Shown piece after piece: positions 29,498 to 38,527 of a DNA stretch of 64,000 bases. The notes beneath the pieces are model-generated. The model had not been told where the DNA came from. It worked only from the letters and a program-made list of their open reading frames with translations, and did no database searches. The translations under genes were made by a program, and so were the position numbers. The first letter of the stretch is position 1; each line of letters begins with the position of its first letter. This DNA comes from Pseudomonas graminis (GTDB lineage: Bacteria > Pseudomonadota > Gammaproteobacteria > Pseudomonadales > Pseudomonadaceae), in contig NZ_MTSB01000016.1 in NCBI RefSeq assembly GCF_002093745.1, positions 1 to 64,000 of the forward strand, in the 5' to 3' direction.

Positions 29498-30382
29498 TCA
29501 GATGCTCCTCAACATGCGCCACAGCACCACGCAGCCCAGCGCCTGAAGGGTGAATGCCAGGCTCAGCAGGAACTGCCCACTGTCGTCGTTCCACATGTGC
29601 AGCAGGTAGTTGGGGTTCACGGCCAGAAAGTAGCCGGCCATGCTGACAGGCAGCAGCGCCAGCACTACGGCCGTCATGCGGGTTTCGCCGGTCATGGCCC
29701 GCAGCTGGCGGCCGGCCTGTTCCCGTTCCCTGATCAGCTTGATCAGGTTTTCCATCAATTCGCTGGCGTTACCGCCATAGCGGTGATTGACCCGCAGGCC
29801 GATGGCGAACAGGTGAAACTCGTCGCGCTCATACAGCTCGGCAAAATCCCGTGCGGCGTCCGGCAGGCTGACGCCCAGTTGCACGTTACGCTCGATACGG
29901 CTCATGCCATCCTTGAGAGGCTGGTCCGCCGCGGTGATGCCATGTAACACCGCATCGGCCAGGGTTCTCCCGGATTTGAGGCTGCGCACGGTGTGATCGA
30001 GCAGCTGCGGCAGTTGCTGGATCATGCGACGTACCCGCACCTGATAGCGCCACGACACAAACATGCGCAACGTCAGCGGTACGCCCAGCAGCACACCCAT
30101 CGCAGCGAACCCGCCACCCAGTCCATAGCCGATCAATATCAGCAGCGCGTACAGGGTCAGCGCCAGGCCCATGCGTTTGGTCGGCTGACCCAGACCGGCG
30201 CGCAGAAAGGCGCGGTCCAGATACTCCCAGCCGGGTTTTTCGGCCACTGGCTGGACCTGCCCGGCCGTCAGGCGCTGCCTGATCCGCTCGCTGGCGCCCT
30301 GATTGAGCGCCAGATAGAACATGCGAATGGACGCGATCAGCAGCAGAATGGAAATCAGGCCGAGCATCAGTGACGCATTCAT
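29498..30382 (-). CDS. tadB: Tad pilus inner-membrane platform protein TadB
   Basis: The second GspF-like platform protein, 294 residues. N-terminal helix (MLGLISILLLIASIRMFYLA), two central helices (about 80-120, LYALLILIGYGLGGGFAAMG), the GspF domain (QLPQLLDHTVRSLKSGRTLA, VNHRYGGNASELMENLIKLI), and C-terminal helices. The frame opens at 30427 inside tadA, but AAGGGAGG lies just upstream of ATG 30382, which is chosen. That leaves a 19-bp gap after the tadA stop. Confidence 0.92.
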   Translation of the reverse strand: MNASLMLGLISILLLIASIRMFYLALNQGASERIRQRLTAGQVQPVAEKPGWEYLDRAFLRAGLGQPTKRMGLALTLYALLILIGYGLGGGFAAMGVLLGVPLTLRMFVSWRYQVRVRRMIQQLPQLLDHTVRSLKSGRTLADAVLHGITAADQPLKDGMSRIERNVQLGVSLPDAARDFAELYERDEFHLFAIGLRVNHRYGGNASELMENLIKLIREREQAGRQLRAMTGETRMTAVVLALLPVSMAGYFLAVNPNYLLHMWNDDSGQFLLSLAFTLQALGCVVLWRMLRSI

Positions 30383-30401
30383 GGCGCCTCCCTTGGCCGG
30401 A

Positions 30402-31661
30402 TCAGTAGCCGGCTCGCAGCTTGTCACCCGCGGCGTGCGCGGCCTCGCGCATGAAACTCACCCCGGTGCGGCGATCCAGACGGAAAAGCGTGTTGGTGAC
30501 ATAGATGTCATCGCGGATGCCGACGACCTCCACCACTTCGCTGACGCAGCGGCGACCGTCAGGCAGGCGGGTCAGCTGGATGATGACGTCCAGCGCCGCG
30601 CAAATCATTTGCCGCAGGGTTTTTTCCGGGATCAGTCGCCCGGTCAGGCCGACCAGGGTTTCCAGGCGCAGCAGGGCGTCCTGGGCGTTGTTGGCGTGGA
30701 CGGTGCTCATCGAACCGTCATGGCCGGTGTTCATCGCGGTCAGCACATCCAGCACCTCGACGCCCCGGATTTCGCCGAGGATGATGCGGTCCGGCCGCAT
30801 CCGCAGCGAGTTGCGAATCAGGTCGCTGGCCCTTACCTCGCCATGCCCCTCGGCATTGGGCGGGCGGGTTTCCAGGCGCACGACGTGCGAATGGCTGAGT
30901 TGCAGCTCGGCAACGTCCTCGATGGTGACCAGACGCTGATTGCGGTCGATCAACTGGCTCAGCACGTTGAGCATGGTGGTCTTGCCGGTGCCGGTGCCGC
31001 CGCTGACCAGCACGTTGCAACGTTTGCCCACCGCTTCCTGAAAGAACTCGAAAATCGATTGATCGATGGTCTGCATGGCCACCAGGTCGGCACTTTTGAG
31101 CATGTCCTTGCGAAATTTCCGGATCGACAGGCACGGACCGTCCAGGGCAATGGGCGGAATGATTGCGTTGACCCGGCTGCCATCGGGCAGGCGTGCGTCG
31201 ACCATGGGCGAAGACTCGTCCAGACGCCGGCCCATCGGTGCCAGAATGCGCTGCATCACGCGCTCGACGTGATGCGAATCGATAAAGCGCAGGTCTGTGT
31301 GATGCAGCACGCCGTCGCGCTCGACAAACACCTTGCTCGGCCCGTTGACCAGAATTTCGGTGACCGAACTGTCGCGTAGCAGCACTTCCAGCGGGCCGAA
31401 ACCGGTCAGCTCGTCGACCAGCTCTTCAGCCAGACGCTCCATCTCGTAACGCGAAATAGCCAGCCGCAGACGAGCAACGTACTCGGCCACTTTGTCGATG
31501 ACGAATTGCGCCAAGGCGGGTCTTGAGCCTTCAAGCAGGTTTTTGCCGCTTTCTTCGATGCCATCGATGATGTATCGATGCAGGACCAGTTTCAGGCCTT
31601 GCCCGCCGTCTTCCTGGCCCGAAGACCGGGACGATACGCCAAACAGTTTTTCCGCCATCAT
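30402..31661 (-). CDS. tadA: Tad pilus secretion ATPase TadA
   Basis: A hexameric type II/IV secretion ATPase that powers Flp pilus assembly and retraction. 419 residues: N-terminal domain, then Walker A GGTGTGKT (221-228), the Asp box, Walker B RPDRIILGEIRGVEVLDVL, and the His box region GHDGSMSTVHANN. ATG 31661 overlaps the tadZ stop (ATGA); the adjacent ATG 31658 is an alternative. GGGGGAA serves as ribosome binding site. Confidence 0.95.
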   Translation of the reverse strand: MMAEKLFGVSSRSSGQEDGGQGLKLVLHRYIIDGIEESGKNLLEGSRPALAQFVIDKVAEYVARLRLAISRYEMERLAEELVDELTGFGPLEVLLRDSSVTEILVNGPSKVFVERDGVLHHTDLRFIDSHHVERVMQRILAPMGRRLDESSPMVDARLPDGSRVNAIIPPIALDGPCLSIRKFRKDMLKSADLVAMQTIDQSIFEFFQEAVGKRCNVLVSGGTGTGKTTMLNVLSQLIDRNQRLVTIEDVAELQLSHSHVVRLETRPPNAEGHGEVRASDLIRNSLRMRPDRIILGEIRGVEVLDVLTAMNTGHDGSMSTVHANNAQDALLRLETLVGLTGRLIPEKTLRQMICAALDVIIQLTRLPDGRRCVSEVVEVVGIRDDIYVTNTLFRLDRRTGVSFMREAAHAAGDKLRAGY

Positions 31662-32848
31662 GTGTTCCCCCACAGTCGTGCGAGCCAGCCTTGATCAGGT
31701 TTTTCCGGAGCATCGGAATGACGCGCCAGGTGCTCGCCAAGGCGTCGCAACCCAGAGCACAGGGCGTCGCGCGACGCCAGTTCGAACAGCGTGATGCCTT
31801 GATTCTTGGCGTTGAGGCGCAGCTCCGGGGCCATTGGCAGTACCGACAGCACCGGCAGGCCGAACGTCTTGCCCAGGGTTTCCGAATTGGGCGCCACGGA
31901 ACGCAGGTAGCGGTCCACCAACAGGCTGGCGTGTTGCATTTTCATGCCTTTTTCACGCCAGTTGGTGAGCACCGTCAGGTTTCGACGGCAACCCAGCACG
32001 CTCTGATCGGTGTACCACAGCAACTGGTCGCAATGGCTGACCAGCGAGCGCAAGGCTTCACTGTCTGGCTGGCCCACGAGGTTCACGACGACGTGCTGGA
32101 AATGCTGGCGCAGCGCACTCAGCAGCATATAAAGCTCGGCGGCGCTGGACTGATCCAGATGATCGTCGGCTTCGGTATAGGCCAGGATGCGCAGGCCGCT
32201 TTCACTGGTGGTGAACGCACTGTCGATCAGCGTGGCGTCCAGTCTGCGCAAGTGGCGCAGGGCATCACCAAAGCTGAACGAGGACTCAAGGCCGAGCATC
32301 GACAGGCTGTCGCCGCGCGGCAGACCGAGGTCGAGCAGCAACGTGCGCTGCCCGGTCTTGTGGACCACCATCGCCAGGTGCGTCGCGATCAAGGCCCCGT
32401 CGTCGCCGCTTTGCGCGCCGTAGAGCACTGAAAGACCGCTCATGTTCGGGTTGGGCGTCACGGCGGGCAGGCGCTTGCTCAGGCGTCTGACCAGCCCGGC
32501 GACCTCGCTTGATCGTGAGCCATAGGCCACGAAATCGCGGGCACCGGCGCGCATGGCGTTGAGCACCAACTGATTGTCCATGCCGTCGCCCAGCGCAACG
32601 ATGGCGAGCATCGGTTTGGCTTCCAGCGCGCCTTCGATCAGGGCGCTTTGCGTCATCAGGTGTTCGCGGTCCAGGCCGACGAACACCACGCTCGCAAACG
32701 TGACGTCCACCAGCGACAGCAGATCGTCCAGACTGCCCGTTCCGGCACTGACCACCTGGCCCAGCGAACCCAGGGCGCTTTGCAGCCATTCCAGGTCGGT
32801 GTTGTTGCGGGTGATCGCCAGAAACGTCTGGCTCAGGCTCTGGCTCAT
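31658..32848 (-). CDS. tadZ: Tad pilus assembly protein TadZ/CpaE-like with a degenerate P-loop
   Basis: A MinD/ParA-like protein that places the Tad machine in the cell. 396 residues: a receiver-like N-terminal domain (about 1-130) lacking clear phosphorylation motifs, then an ATPase-like domain starting at LSVLYGAQSGDDGALIATHL, with LLLDLGLPRGDSLSML following as the switch region. The usual KGGxGKT loop is replaced by QSGDDGA, so the lysines for ATP hydrolysis appear absent. Placement between rcpA and tadA, with four-base overlaps both sides, fixes the identity. Confidence 0.88.
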   Translation of the reverse strand: MSQSLSQTFLAITRNNTDLEWLQSALGSLGQVVSAGTGSLDDLLSLVDVTFASVVFVGLDREHLMTQSALIEGALEAKPMLAIVALGDGMDNQLVLNAMRAGARDFVAYGSRSSEVAGLVRRLSKRLPAVTPNPNMSGLSVLYGAQSGDDGALIATHLAMVVHKTGQRTLLLDLGLPRGDSLSMLGLESSFSFGDALRHLRRLDATLIDSAFTTSESGLRILAYTEADDHLDQSSAAELYMLLSALRQHFQHVVVNLVGQPDSEALRSLVSHCDQLLWYTDQSVLGCRRNLTVLTNWREKGMKMQHASLLVDRYLRSVAPNSETLGKTFGLPVLSVLPMAPELRLNAKNQGITLFELASRDALCSGLRRLGEHLARHSDAPEKPDQGWLARLWGNT

Positions 32849-34104
32849 CGGGATAGCCCGTCGCGGTGATCAAAGTCGCCGTTTTCCAGGAAATACAGAC
32901 GCGGGAAACTCGGGTCATAGTTGCGCAAGCTTTCGCCGGGCAGTGAGGGCAGGCGGGCGTTGGCGGCGAGTGGCTGCACCAGATGCGGAGTCACGATCAT
33001 GAGCAGCTCGCGCTCATCACGCTGGATTTGCGAACTGCGGAAAAACGCTCCCAGAATCGGGATGTCGCCCAGCCCGGGAAACTTGTCCACCGAGCCGCTG
33101 TTGCTTGAACTGATCAGGCCACTGACCACAAAGCTTTCGCCATCGGCCAGCGCAATGCTGGTGTCGGTCCGGCGGATATTGAGCGCGGGCACGGTGGTCC
33201 CGGAGATGGTGATACCGGCAGAAAAGTCCAGTTCACTGACCTCCGGGGCGACCTTGAGCAGGATCCGGTCACGTCCCACCACCGTCGGCGTCAGGGTCAG
33301 GCGCACACCAAACTCCTTGTATTCGATGGAGATGCCGTTGCCCTCGCCATTGGGCACAGGCACCGGGAACTCGCCACCGGCCAGGAAGCTGGCGCTCTGG
33401 CCGTTGAGCGCCACAAGGCTTGGACGGGCCAGCGTGTAGGCGTAGCCGCTGTTTTCCATCGCATTGAGCATGCCCAGCACTTTGCTGCTGCCACCGCCCC
33501 AGACGATATTGAAATTGCTGTTGTTCAGCGGGATGCTCGGCCGGGTTCCGCTTACAGTCCCAGGCGTGACATTGACGCCGGGCACCGTGCCAGGCGCGCC
33601 GAACAGAAAGTTGTTCGAGCCTTTGCCGAAGATCGACGTGCTGGCTTCCTTGAGCTTGGTGCGGCTGACTTCAATAAAGCGGATGTCGGTCTGAACCTGG
33701 CTGGGCAACTGGGCTTCTGCGGAAGGCGCAGTGAACGTTTCGACCATCGAGGCCGTGGCCAGGCCGCGCACGAAAACCATGCTCTGACGTGGCGAGCTGG
33801 AGCATGCGGTCCAGACCATCAGGCTGGTCGTCCCCTGCGAAACGCCGGTCAACAGAAAGCCATCGCTGTTGCTGACGTGTACATCGGCGATTTTCGGGTC
33901 TCCCACCGCGATGCGCGTGATCGCCACAGGAGATTGCACATGCTGTTGAATGCCTTGGTCGATCTCGATGGCGGCAGGCATCGCAGCCAGTCCGGCACAA
34001 CTGCCTGAGGCCGCCCAGGCCGATGGTCCCCACAGGGCAATCACGAATAAACCCAGCAATCCGGGTTTTATAGCGGGCACGGAACAACAGCTCATCAAAT
34101 GCAA
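32845..34104 (-). CDS. rcpA: Tad outer-membrane secretin RcpA/CpaC
   Basis: The outer-membrane channel of the Flp pilus system. 419 residues: signal peptide (about 1-31, LGLFVIALWGPSAWA), a pilus/BON-like N-terminal domain (ITRIAVGDPKIADVHVSNSD), then the secretin domain (QVQTDIRFIEVSRTKLKEAS, EYKEFGVRLTLTPTVVGRDR, VPALNIRRTDTSIALADGES, PGLGDIPILGAFFRS). ATG 34104 or 34095 may be the start. It lies between rcpC and tadZ. No separate rcpB-like gene is seen. Confidence 0.93.
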   Translation of the reverse strand: MHLMSCCSVPAIKPGLLGLFVIALWGPSAWAASGSCAGLAAMPAAIEIDQGIQQHVQSPVAITRIAVGDPKIADVHVSNSDGFLLTGVSQGTTSLMVWTACSSSPRQSMVFVRGLATASMVETFTAPSAEAQLPSQVQTDIRFIEVSRTKLKEASTSIFGKGSNNFLFGAPGTVPGVNVTPGTVSGTRPSIPLNNSNFNIVWGGGSSKVLGMLNAMENSGYAYTLARPSLVALNGQSASFLAGGEFPVPVPNGEGNGISIEYKEFGVRLTLTPTVVGRDRILLKVAPEVSELDFSAGITISGTTVPALNIRRTDTSIALADGESFVVSGLISSSNSGSVDKFPGLGDIPILGAFFRSSQIQRDERELLMIVTPHLVQPLAANARLPSLPGESLRNYDPSFPRLYFLENGDFDHRDGLSR

Positions 34105-34115
34105 TCCTTGCTCAA

Positions 34116-35075
34116 TCAGGGAGTTTGTTGCGTGATCTGGTTGCCGCGTATGACCTCGACGGTGCGAGCCGTGCGGGTGGCGGAGCTTGACGCTGGCGCA
34201 CTGGCCTGGTTCAGGCTCAACTGCCTGAAACCGACCAATTGGCGGTTGGCCGAATCCAGCCGTTCGGCCACGTCATGACTGCCGGGCTCAGCGGCCCAGT
34301 AATTCTGCAGGTGACCTTCGTCGGCACTGCGCACCGCGAGACGCAAGACCCCGGTTTGTGAGGCGAGCATCAAGCGGCTCAACAAGGCCTCTGGCACGGC
34401 GACGGTCACGGTTCGTGCATTGACGCGTTGCTGTTCCTGTTTCAGGCGTTCGTCAGCGCTGATGTGTTGCACCGGTTTGCCGTCGCGATCCGTGCCAAGC
34501 AGTCCGCCAACGCTGAGAATGCGCAGCGCGGGTACCACCACCTGGCTTGAGCGGGTCAGGTTGCCGGTGTCTTCAGGCAGATAAAGCAACACGTCCACGT
34601 AGTCACCGGGGCTGAGTTGCCCGGAGGCGCCGACCACCTCGTCCACTTGCAACGCCAGCGCCCGCTCGTGAGGGCGAATCATTCGTGCCAGTGTGCCCCC
34701 GGTTTCAAAACTGCTTTCGCTGAGCCAGGTCCCGGCGCTCAGGGTTCGCCAACTGCTGCGGCCCACCACATCGTCGACAGTCGTGAAACTGCCGGGCGGC
34801 GCGACCTTGAGCCGTTCGACGGCCAGGTCGGCAGCCGTGAGGGGGGTGTAGGCAGGGATGTCGTGGGTCAGCACGACAACGTTGTGACGCAACGCGTCCT
34901 CGACGGGCGGGGTCGGGGCAGAGGCGGTGGTCGGTACGGTGGCTGGAGGCACCGAAGACTCGAGTTCGACAAGAGGTGCTTCGGCCTGCGTGCTGACAGC
35001 GAGTCCCAGATACCCGGCGATCAATGCACCCAGCAAGAACAGGACAGCGAGCACCATGGTAATTCGACTGCTCAT
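34116..35075 (-). CDS. rcpC: Tad periplasmic assembly protein RcpC/CpaB
   Basis: A SAF-domain protein thought to connect the secretin to the inner-membrane parts. 319 residues from ATG 35075: N-terminal membrane anchor (MVLAVLFLLGALIAGYLGLA), a Pro/Ala-rich linker, SAF domain (VVVLTHDIPAYTPLTAADLA, VGRSSWRTLSAGTWLSES), and LSPGDYVDVLLYLPED typical of CpaB. AAAGGGAAAG lies upstream; the frame opens earlier at 35111. It is the first gene of the minus-strand Tad operon and is divergent from flp. Confidence 0.92.
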   Translation of the reverse strand: MSSRITMVLAVLFLLGALIAGYLGLAVSTQAEAPLVELESSVPPATVPTTASAPTPPVEDALRHNVVVLTHDIPAYTPLTAADLAVERLKVAPPGSFTTVDDVVGRSSWRTLSAGTWLSESSFETGGTLARMIRPHERALALQVDEVVGASGQLSPGDYVDVLLYLPEDTGNLTRSSQVVVPALRILSVGGLLGTDRDGKPVQHISADERLKQEQQRVNARTVTVAVPEALLSRLMLASQTGVLRLAVRSADEGHLQNYWAAEPGSHDVAERLDSANRQLVGFRQLSLNQASAPASSSATRTARTVEVIRGNQITQQTP

Positions 35076-35395
35076 GGCAACTTTCCCTTTGTCATTGCAG
35101 GACAACCTCAAAACGGTGCGGCAACGTCGCGACAGGGCAACGAAGGATTGCAGGATCTTTTGTATGACGTTAGCTCATCGGATTCAAAGCGCCATTATGC
35201 TTTTGTACGAAAGCGGTTTTTGTTTGTCGAGCGCGTGGTCGAGGCCTCTGGAACAGGCCTCTCAGTCGGTTATAACTTTCCGGTTAATACTTTTTTGAGG
35301 TTGTGAGTTAAGGGTTTGGGGACAATGCTGGTACTGCAAGGGGACAAGCGTGCAAGACGATTCAGAAGCGCCTCAGGGGGCGCAAGGAGACCCGA
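35076..35395. promoter_or_regulatory. Divergent rcpC/flp control region
   Basis: About 320 bases between the two divergent pilus transcripts, markedly AT-rich at 35160-35320 compared with the coding flanks. On the plus strand TTGTGA (35301-35306) with AATGCT 17 bases on is a weak promoter candidate. AAGGAG stands just before the flp ATG. In P. aeruginosa the response regulator PprB controls flp; a PprB gene lies at 55507-56301, so its binding site is expected here, but I cannot identify it by eye. Confidence 0.5.
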
Positions 35396-35629
35396 ATGTT
35401 TCTTACTCAGCTGTATGTGAGTGTTTACACTCGTATTCAATCGTTCCTTAGAGACAAGGAGGCGGCCTCAGCCATTGAGTATGCAATTGTGGTTGCGATG
35501 GTAGCGCTGGTGTTGTTTGTACTTGTCACGCCCATAGGCGATGCGATCAGAACGAAATTCAATGCGATCCTTACCGGTTTGGGCGGCACTGCCGTTACCA
35601 CAACACCCTCCACACCTGCCGGAGGGTAG
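35396..35629 (+). CDS. flp: Flp type IVb pilin
   Basis: The major subunit of the Tad pilus. 77 residues: leader of about 23 residues, then the pilin helix ASAIEYAIVVAMVALVLFVL with the conserved Glu-Tyr (E28, Y29), and a short Thr/Pro/Gly-rich tail. By alignment to other Flp pilins the glutamate is +5, so cleavage would fall between A23 and A24; the usual residue before the cut is glycine. FppA at 56447-56920 is the likely peptidase. It is the first gene of a short plus-strand unit with the receiver protein that follows. Confidence 0.94.
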   Translation: MFLTQLYVSVYTRIQSFLRDKEAASAIEYAIVVAMVALVLFVLVTPIGDAIRTKFNAILTGLGGTAVTTTPSTPAGG

Positions 35630-35672
35630 TCTATGATCGTGATAACGAGTTCATCCTTAATGAGATAGCACC

Positions 35673-36080
35673 ATGTCTGTCCATCCTCCCCGCCAACAGC
35701 TGCTCTTGGTTGACGACGAAGAGGACGCAAACGAAGAACTGGCAGAACTGCTCGAAGGTGAGGGGTTCTGCTGCTTCACCGCGTCTTCCGTCAAAATGGC
35801 CTTGCATCAGTTGACTGTTCATCCCGATATAGCATTGGTCATCACTGATCTGCGGATGCCGGAGGAGAGCGGCATCCAGCTGATTCGCCATCTGCGTGAA
35901 CACACGTCGCGCCAGCACCTGCCCGTCATTGTCACCTCCGGTCATGCCGACATGGACGACGTCAGCGACCTGCTGCGCCTGCACGTACTCGACCTGTTCC
36001 GCAAACCCATTTACCACGTCCGCTTGCTGGAAACCCTCAACAACCTGTTCCCCGAGCCGAAGATCTTTCAGGTTCAGTGA
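35673..36080 (+). CDS. Receiver-only response regulator next to flp
   Basis: A 135-residue single REC domain without output domain. Acidic pair D14-D15 (LLVDDEED), phospho-acceptor D59 (LVITDLRMPE), S89 in VIVTSGHAD, and K111 in LFRKPI are all present, so it should be phosphorylatable. Its first 30 residues (VDDEEDANEELAELLEGEGF) resemble those of PprB (VDDQPFIVEELCEFLEGSGY), so it may share the kinase PprA or compete for it. It starts 43 bases after flp in the same direction. Confidence 0.88.
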   Translation: MSVHPPRQQLLLVDDEEDANEELAELLEGEGFCCFTASSVKMALHQLTVHPDIALVITDLRMPEESGIQLIRHLREHTSRQHLPVIVTSGHADMDDVSDLLRLHVLDLFRKPIYHVRLLETLNNLFPEPKIFQVQ

Positions 36081-36083
36081 CGC

Positions 36084-38432
36084 TCACTCCACCACGCTGA
36101 ATTCAACCCTCGCGGTCTGGCCGCTTTCGTCCAGGACGCTCAGTTGATAGCGGCCCGGTTTGTTCAGGGTCGGGGTGAAGTCCTGGCGGGTGTCGGTGTC
36201 CGCCAAGGGGGCGCCATCGATGAACCACCAGCGCCGGCCGCTGCCGCCCAGGGCCGACAGTTTCAGGCGCAGGGCCTGGCGGCTGGTGGCGGGCAGGCGC
36301 AGGTTGTCACCTTCGCGCACGCCGACGATGCTCAGCGGCGGGGCCAGGTTCAGGTTTTGTGGCGGGCAGTCCGGGTCGGCGGGTGGCAGGCGCGCTTCTC
36401 GGCGCTCTGCCTTGGGCAACCAGGGTTCAAGCGGCGCAGGCCATAAGGCGATGTCGCGTGGCTGGGCATCCGGGCAACTGGCAGCGACGCTCAACCCCTG
36501 AGTATTGACCCATATACGCTCCAGCAAACCCAGCCCGAGCGGTTGATCGGCGGCTTGCAGGGTCGGCGGTGTGGTGCCGTCCAGTGTCCAGGCGAAGCGC
36601 TGACGGCGGCAGTTCGGGTCGCTCTTGCTCATCGGTTGGCCCAGCGGCCAGCAGATCGCCGCCACGCCTACATTCAGCGGTACTGCCTGAACCGGCGCAG
36701 CAATCCCGCGCTGGCTGTCGCGATTGACCAGCACGTCATGCACCTGCAGCATCAGCGGTGCTGCCGACGCCAGGCCGAACTGCCCCGGCACCGGCGTACC
36801 GTCCGGTCTGCCGATCCATACACCCACCAGAAAGCGCGGACCCACGCCAATCGCCCAGGCGTCGCGGAAGCCGTAGCTGGTGCCGGTCTTCCAGGCCAGT
36901 TGCGGACGCTGCACCAGCTCTGCACGCGGGTCGATGTCCGGGCGCGACTGGCCGCTGAGAATGCGCCGGATAATCCATGCAGCCCCCGGCGACATCATCC
37001 GCCGTTCGCGCAGACGGTCCTGCGGTTGCAGTCGAACATCGGCGCTCCTGCCGCCCCGTGCGAAGGCGCTGTAGCCTGCCACCAGATCCTCAAGCCGACT
37101 GCCTGCACCACCCAGAATCAGCGCCAGATTCGGTTCGGCCAGGGGCGGCAAGGTCAGCGGCACGCCGCCTTTGCGCAGTTCGGCGGCAAAGCGTTTCGGG
37201 CCATAGACCTCCAACAACTGCACGGCGGGCAGATTAAGCGACATCGATAATGCTGAGCTGGCCGCCACCGGCCCGCCAAACCCGGTCGAAAAGTTACCAG
37301 GCCGATAGTCGCCATAGCGCCGCGGTACGTCCTGCATCAGTGATTCGGAATGAATCAGCCCGGCGTCCATCGCCATGCCGTACAGGAACGGCTTGAGCGT
37401 CGAGCCTGGCGAGCGCAGGGCGGTGACCATGTCCACATGACCGAAACGTTTGGCATCGTTGATGTCCACCGAGCCGACGTAAGCGCGCACCGCCATGTTG
37501 TCGGCCTCAACCACCAGAATCGCTGCCGACGTGCGCTCTGGCAGCCGTGCTCGCCAGCCCATCAGCAGGTCTTCCATGCGCCTTTGCAGCGGGGCATCCA
37601 GTGTGGTGCGGATCAGCGGCGGGCTGTTCGGTCGATTCAAGCGTCGGGCCAGCAAGGGCGCCAGGCTGGGTTCCTGTCGCGGTGCCAGCCATAGCGGCTC
37701 TTCCAGCGCTTCGTCCACACTGCCTTGCGGCCAGACCTTGAACTCGGCCAGGCGCCTCAGGACTTTGTCGCGGGCCAGTTGTGCGCGTTGCGGGTGACGG
37801 TCAGGGCGCAGACGGCTCGGCGCCTGCGGCAACACCGCCAGCAACGCGGCTTCAGCGCGGGTCAGGTTCTGTGGCGACTTGCCCAGATACGCCCAACTGG
37901 CAGCCGCAACCCCTTGCAGCGTGCCGCCAAACGGCGCGCGATTAAGGTACAGGCTGAGTATCTGGTCTTTGGATAAATGCCACTCGAGCTGCAGCGTGCG
38001 CCACAACTGGCGAAACTTGCCGGGCAAGGTTCGTGAATGCGGATCGAGCAGCCGCGCGACCTGCATCGACAGCGTGCTGCCGCCAGACACCACACGGGCT
38101 CCGCTGAGGTTTTGCCAACTGGCACGCAACAGCGCCAGCGGGTTTACGCCGGGATGGCTGTAAAACCAGCGGTCTTCATAGGTCAGCAGTGCTTCAAGGT
38201 AATACGGCGAAACCTGCGCGGGAGTGACCGGGTAGCGCCAGACGCCATCGGCATCGGCAAAGCGCCACAACGGTGTACCGTCTTCGGCCAGCACCACGCG
38301 GGCGAGGTCATCCTTGGGCAGTGGCAGCGGCCACACACGGTCAGCCAGCCAGAGGAGGGCGATCACCAGCAAAAGGCCGCCTGCCAGCCACTTGAGTTTT
38401 TGCACGAGGCGCAGAAGAAATTCAGGTTTCAA
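36084..38432 (-). CDS. pbpC: Penicillin-binding protein 1C, PbpC
   Basis: A bifunctional peptidoglycan synthase of the inner membrane facing the periplasm. 782 residues: TM anchor (about 15-32), glycosyltransferase domain with catalytic E86 in TYEDRWFYSHPG and SGGSTLSMQVARLL, transpeptidase with SxxK S344-K347 (SPGSTLKPF), SLN in LSMSLNLPAV and KTGTSYGFRDAW, and a C-terminal BiPBP_C beta domain (about 690-782). The start is TTG 38432: a stop lies in frame shortly before it, and AAAGG is nine bases upstream. Elsewhere pbpC pairs with the alpha-2-macroglobulin gene, which is nearby here too. Confidence 0.94.
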   Translation of the reverse strand: MKPEFLLRLVQKLKWLAGGLLLVIALLWLADRVWPLPLPKDDLARVVLAEDGTPLWRFADADGVWRYPVTPAQVSPYYLEALLTYEDRWFYSHPGVNPLALLRASWQNLSGARVVSGGSTLSMQVARLLDPHSRTLPGKFRQLWRTLQLEWHLSKDQILSLYLNRAPFGGTLQGVAAASWAYLGKSPQNLTRAEAALLAVLPQAPSRLRPDRHPQRAQLARDKVLRRLAEFKVWPQGSVDEALEEPLWLAPRQEPSLAPLLARRLNRPNSPPLIRTTLDAPLQRRMEDLLMGWRARLPERTSAAILVVEADNMAVRAYVGSVDINDAKRFGHVDMVTALRSPGSTLKPFLYGMAMDAGLIHSESLMQDVPRRYGDYRPGNFSTGFGGPVAASSALSMSLNLPAVQLLEVYGPKRFAAELRKGGVPLTLPPLAEPNLALILGGAGSRLEDLVAGYSAFARGGRSADVRLQPQDRLRERRMMSPGAAWIIRRILSGQSRPDIDPRAELVQRPQLAWKTGTSYGFRDAWAIGVGPRFLVGVWIGRPDGTPVPGQFGLASAAPLMLQVHDVLVNRDSQRGIAAPVQAVPLNVGVAAICWPLGQPMSKSDPNCRRQRFAWTLDGTTPPTLQAADQPLGLGLLERIWVNTQGLSVAASCPDAQPRDIALWPAPLEPWLPKAERREARLPPADPDCPPQNLNLAPPLSIVGVREGDNLRLPATSRQALRLKLSALGGSGRRWWFIDGAPLADTDTRQDFTPTLNKPGRYQLSVLDESGQTARVEFSVVE

Positions 38433-38527
38433 CGCAAAGAGCCTTTATGATCCACGGAACCTGATACGCCTGGCGACGGCCAAAGCGAACAGATCATTTT
38501 CTTCACGACCCCAATCAGGACGTACAT

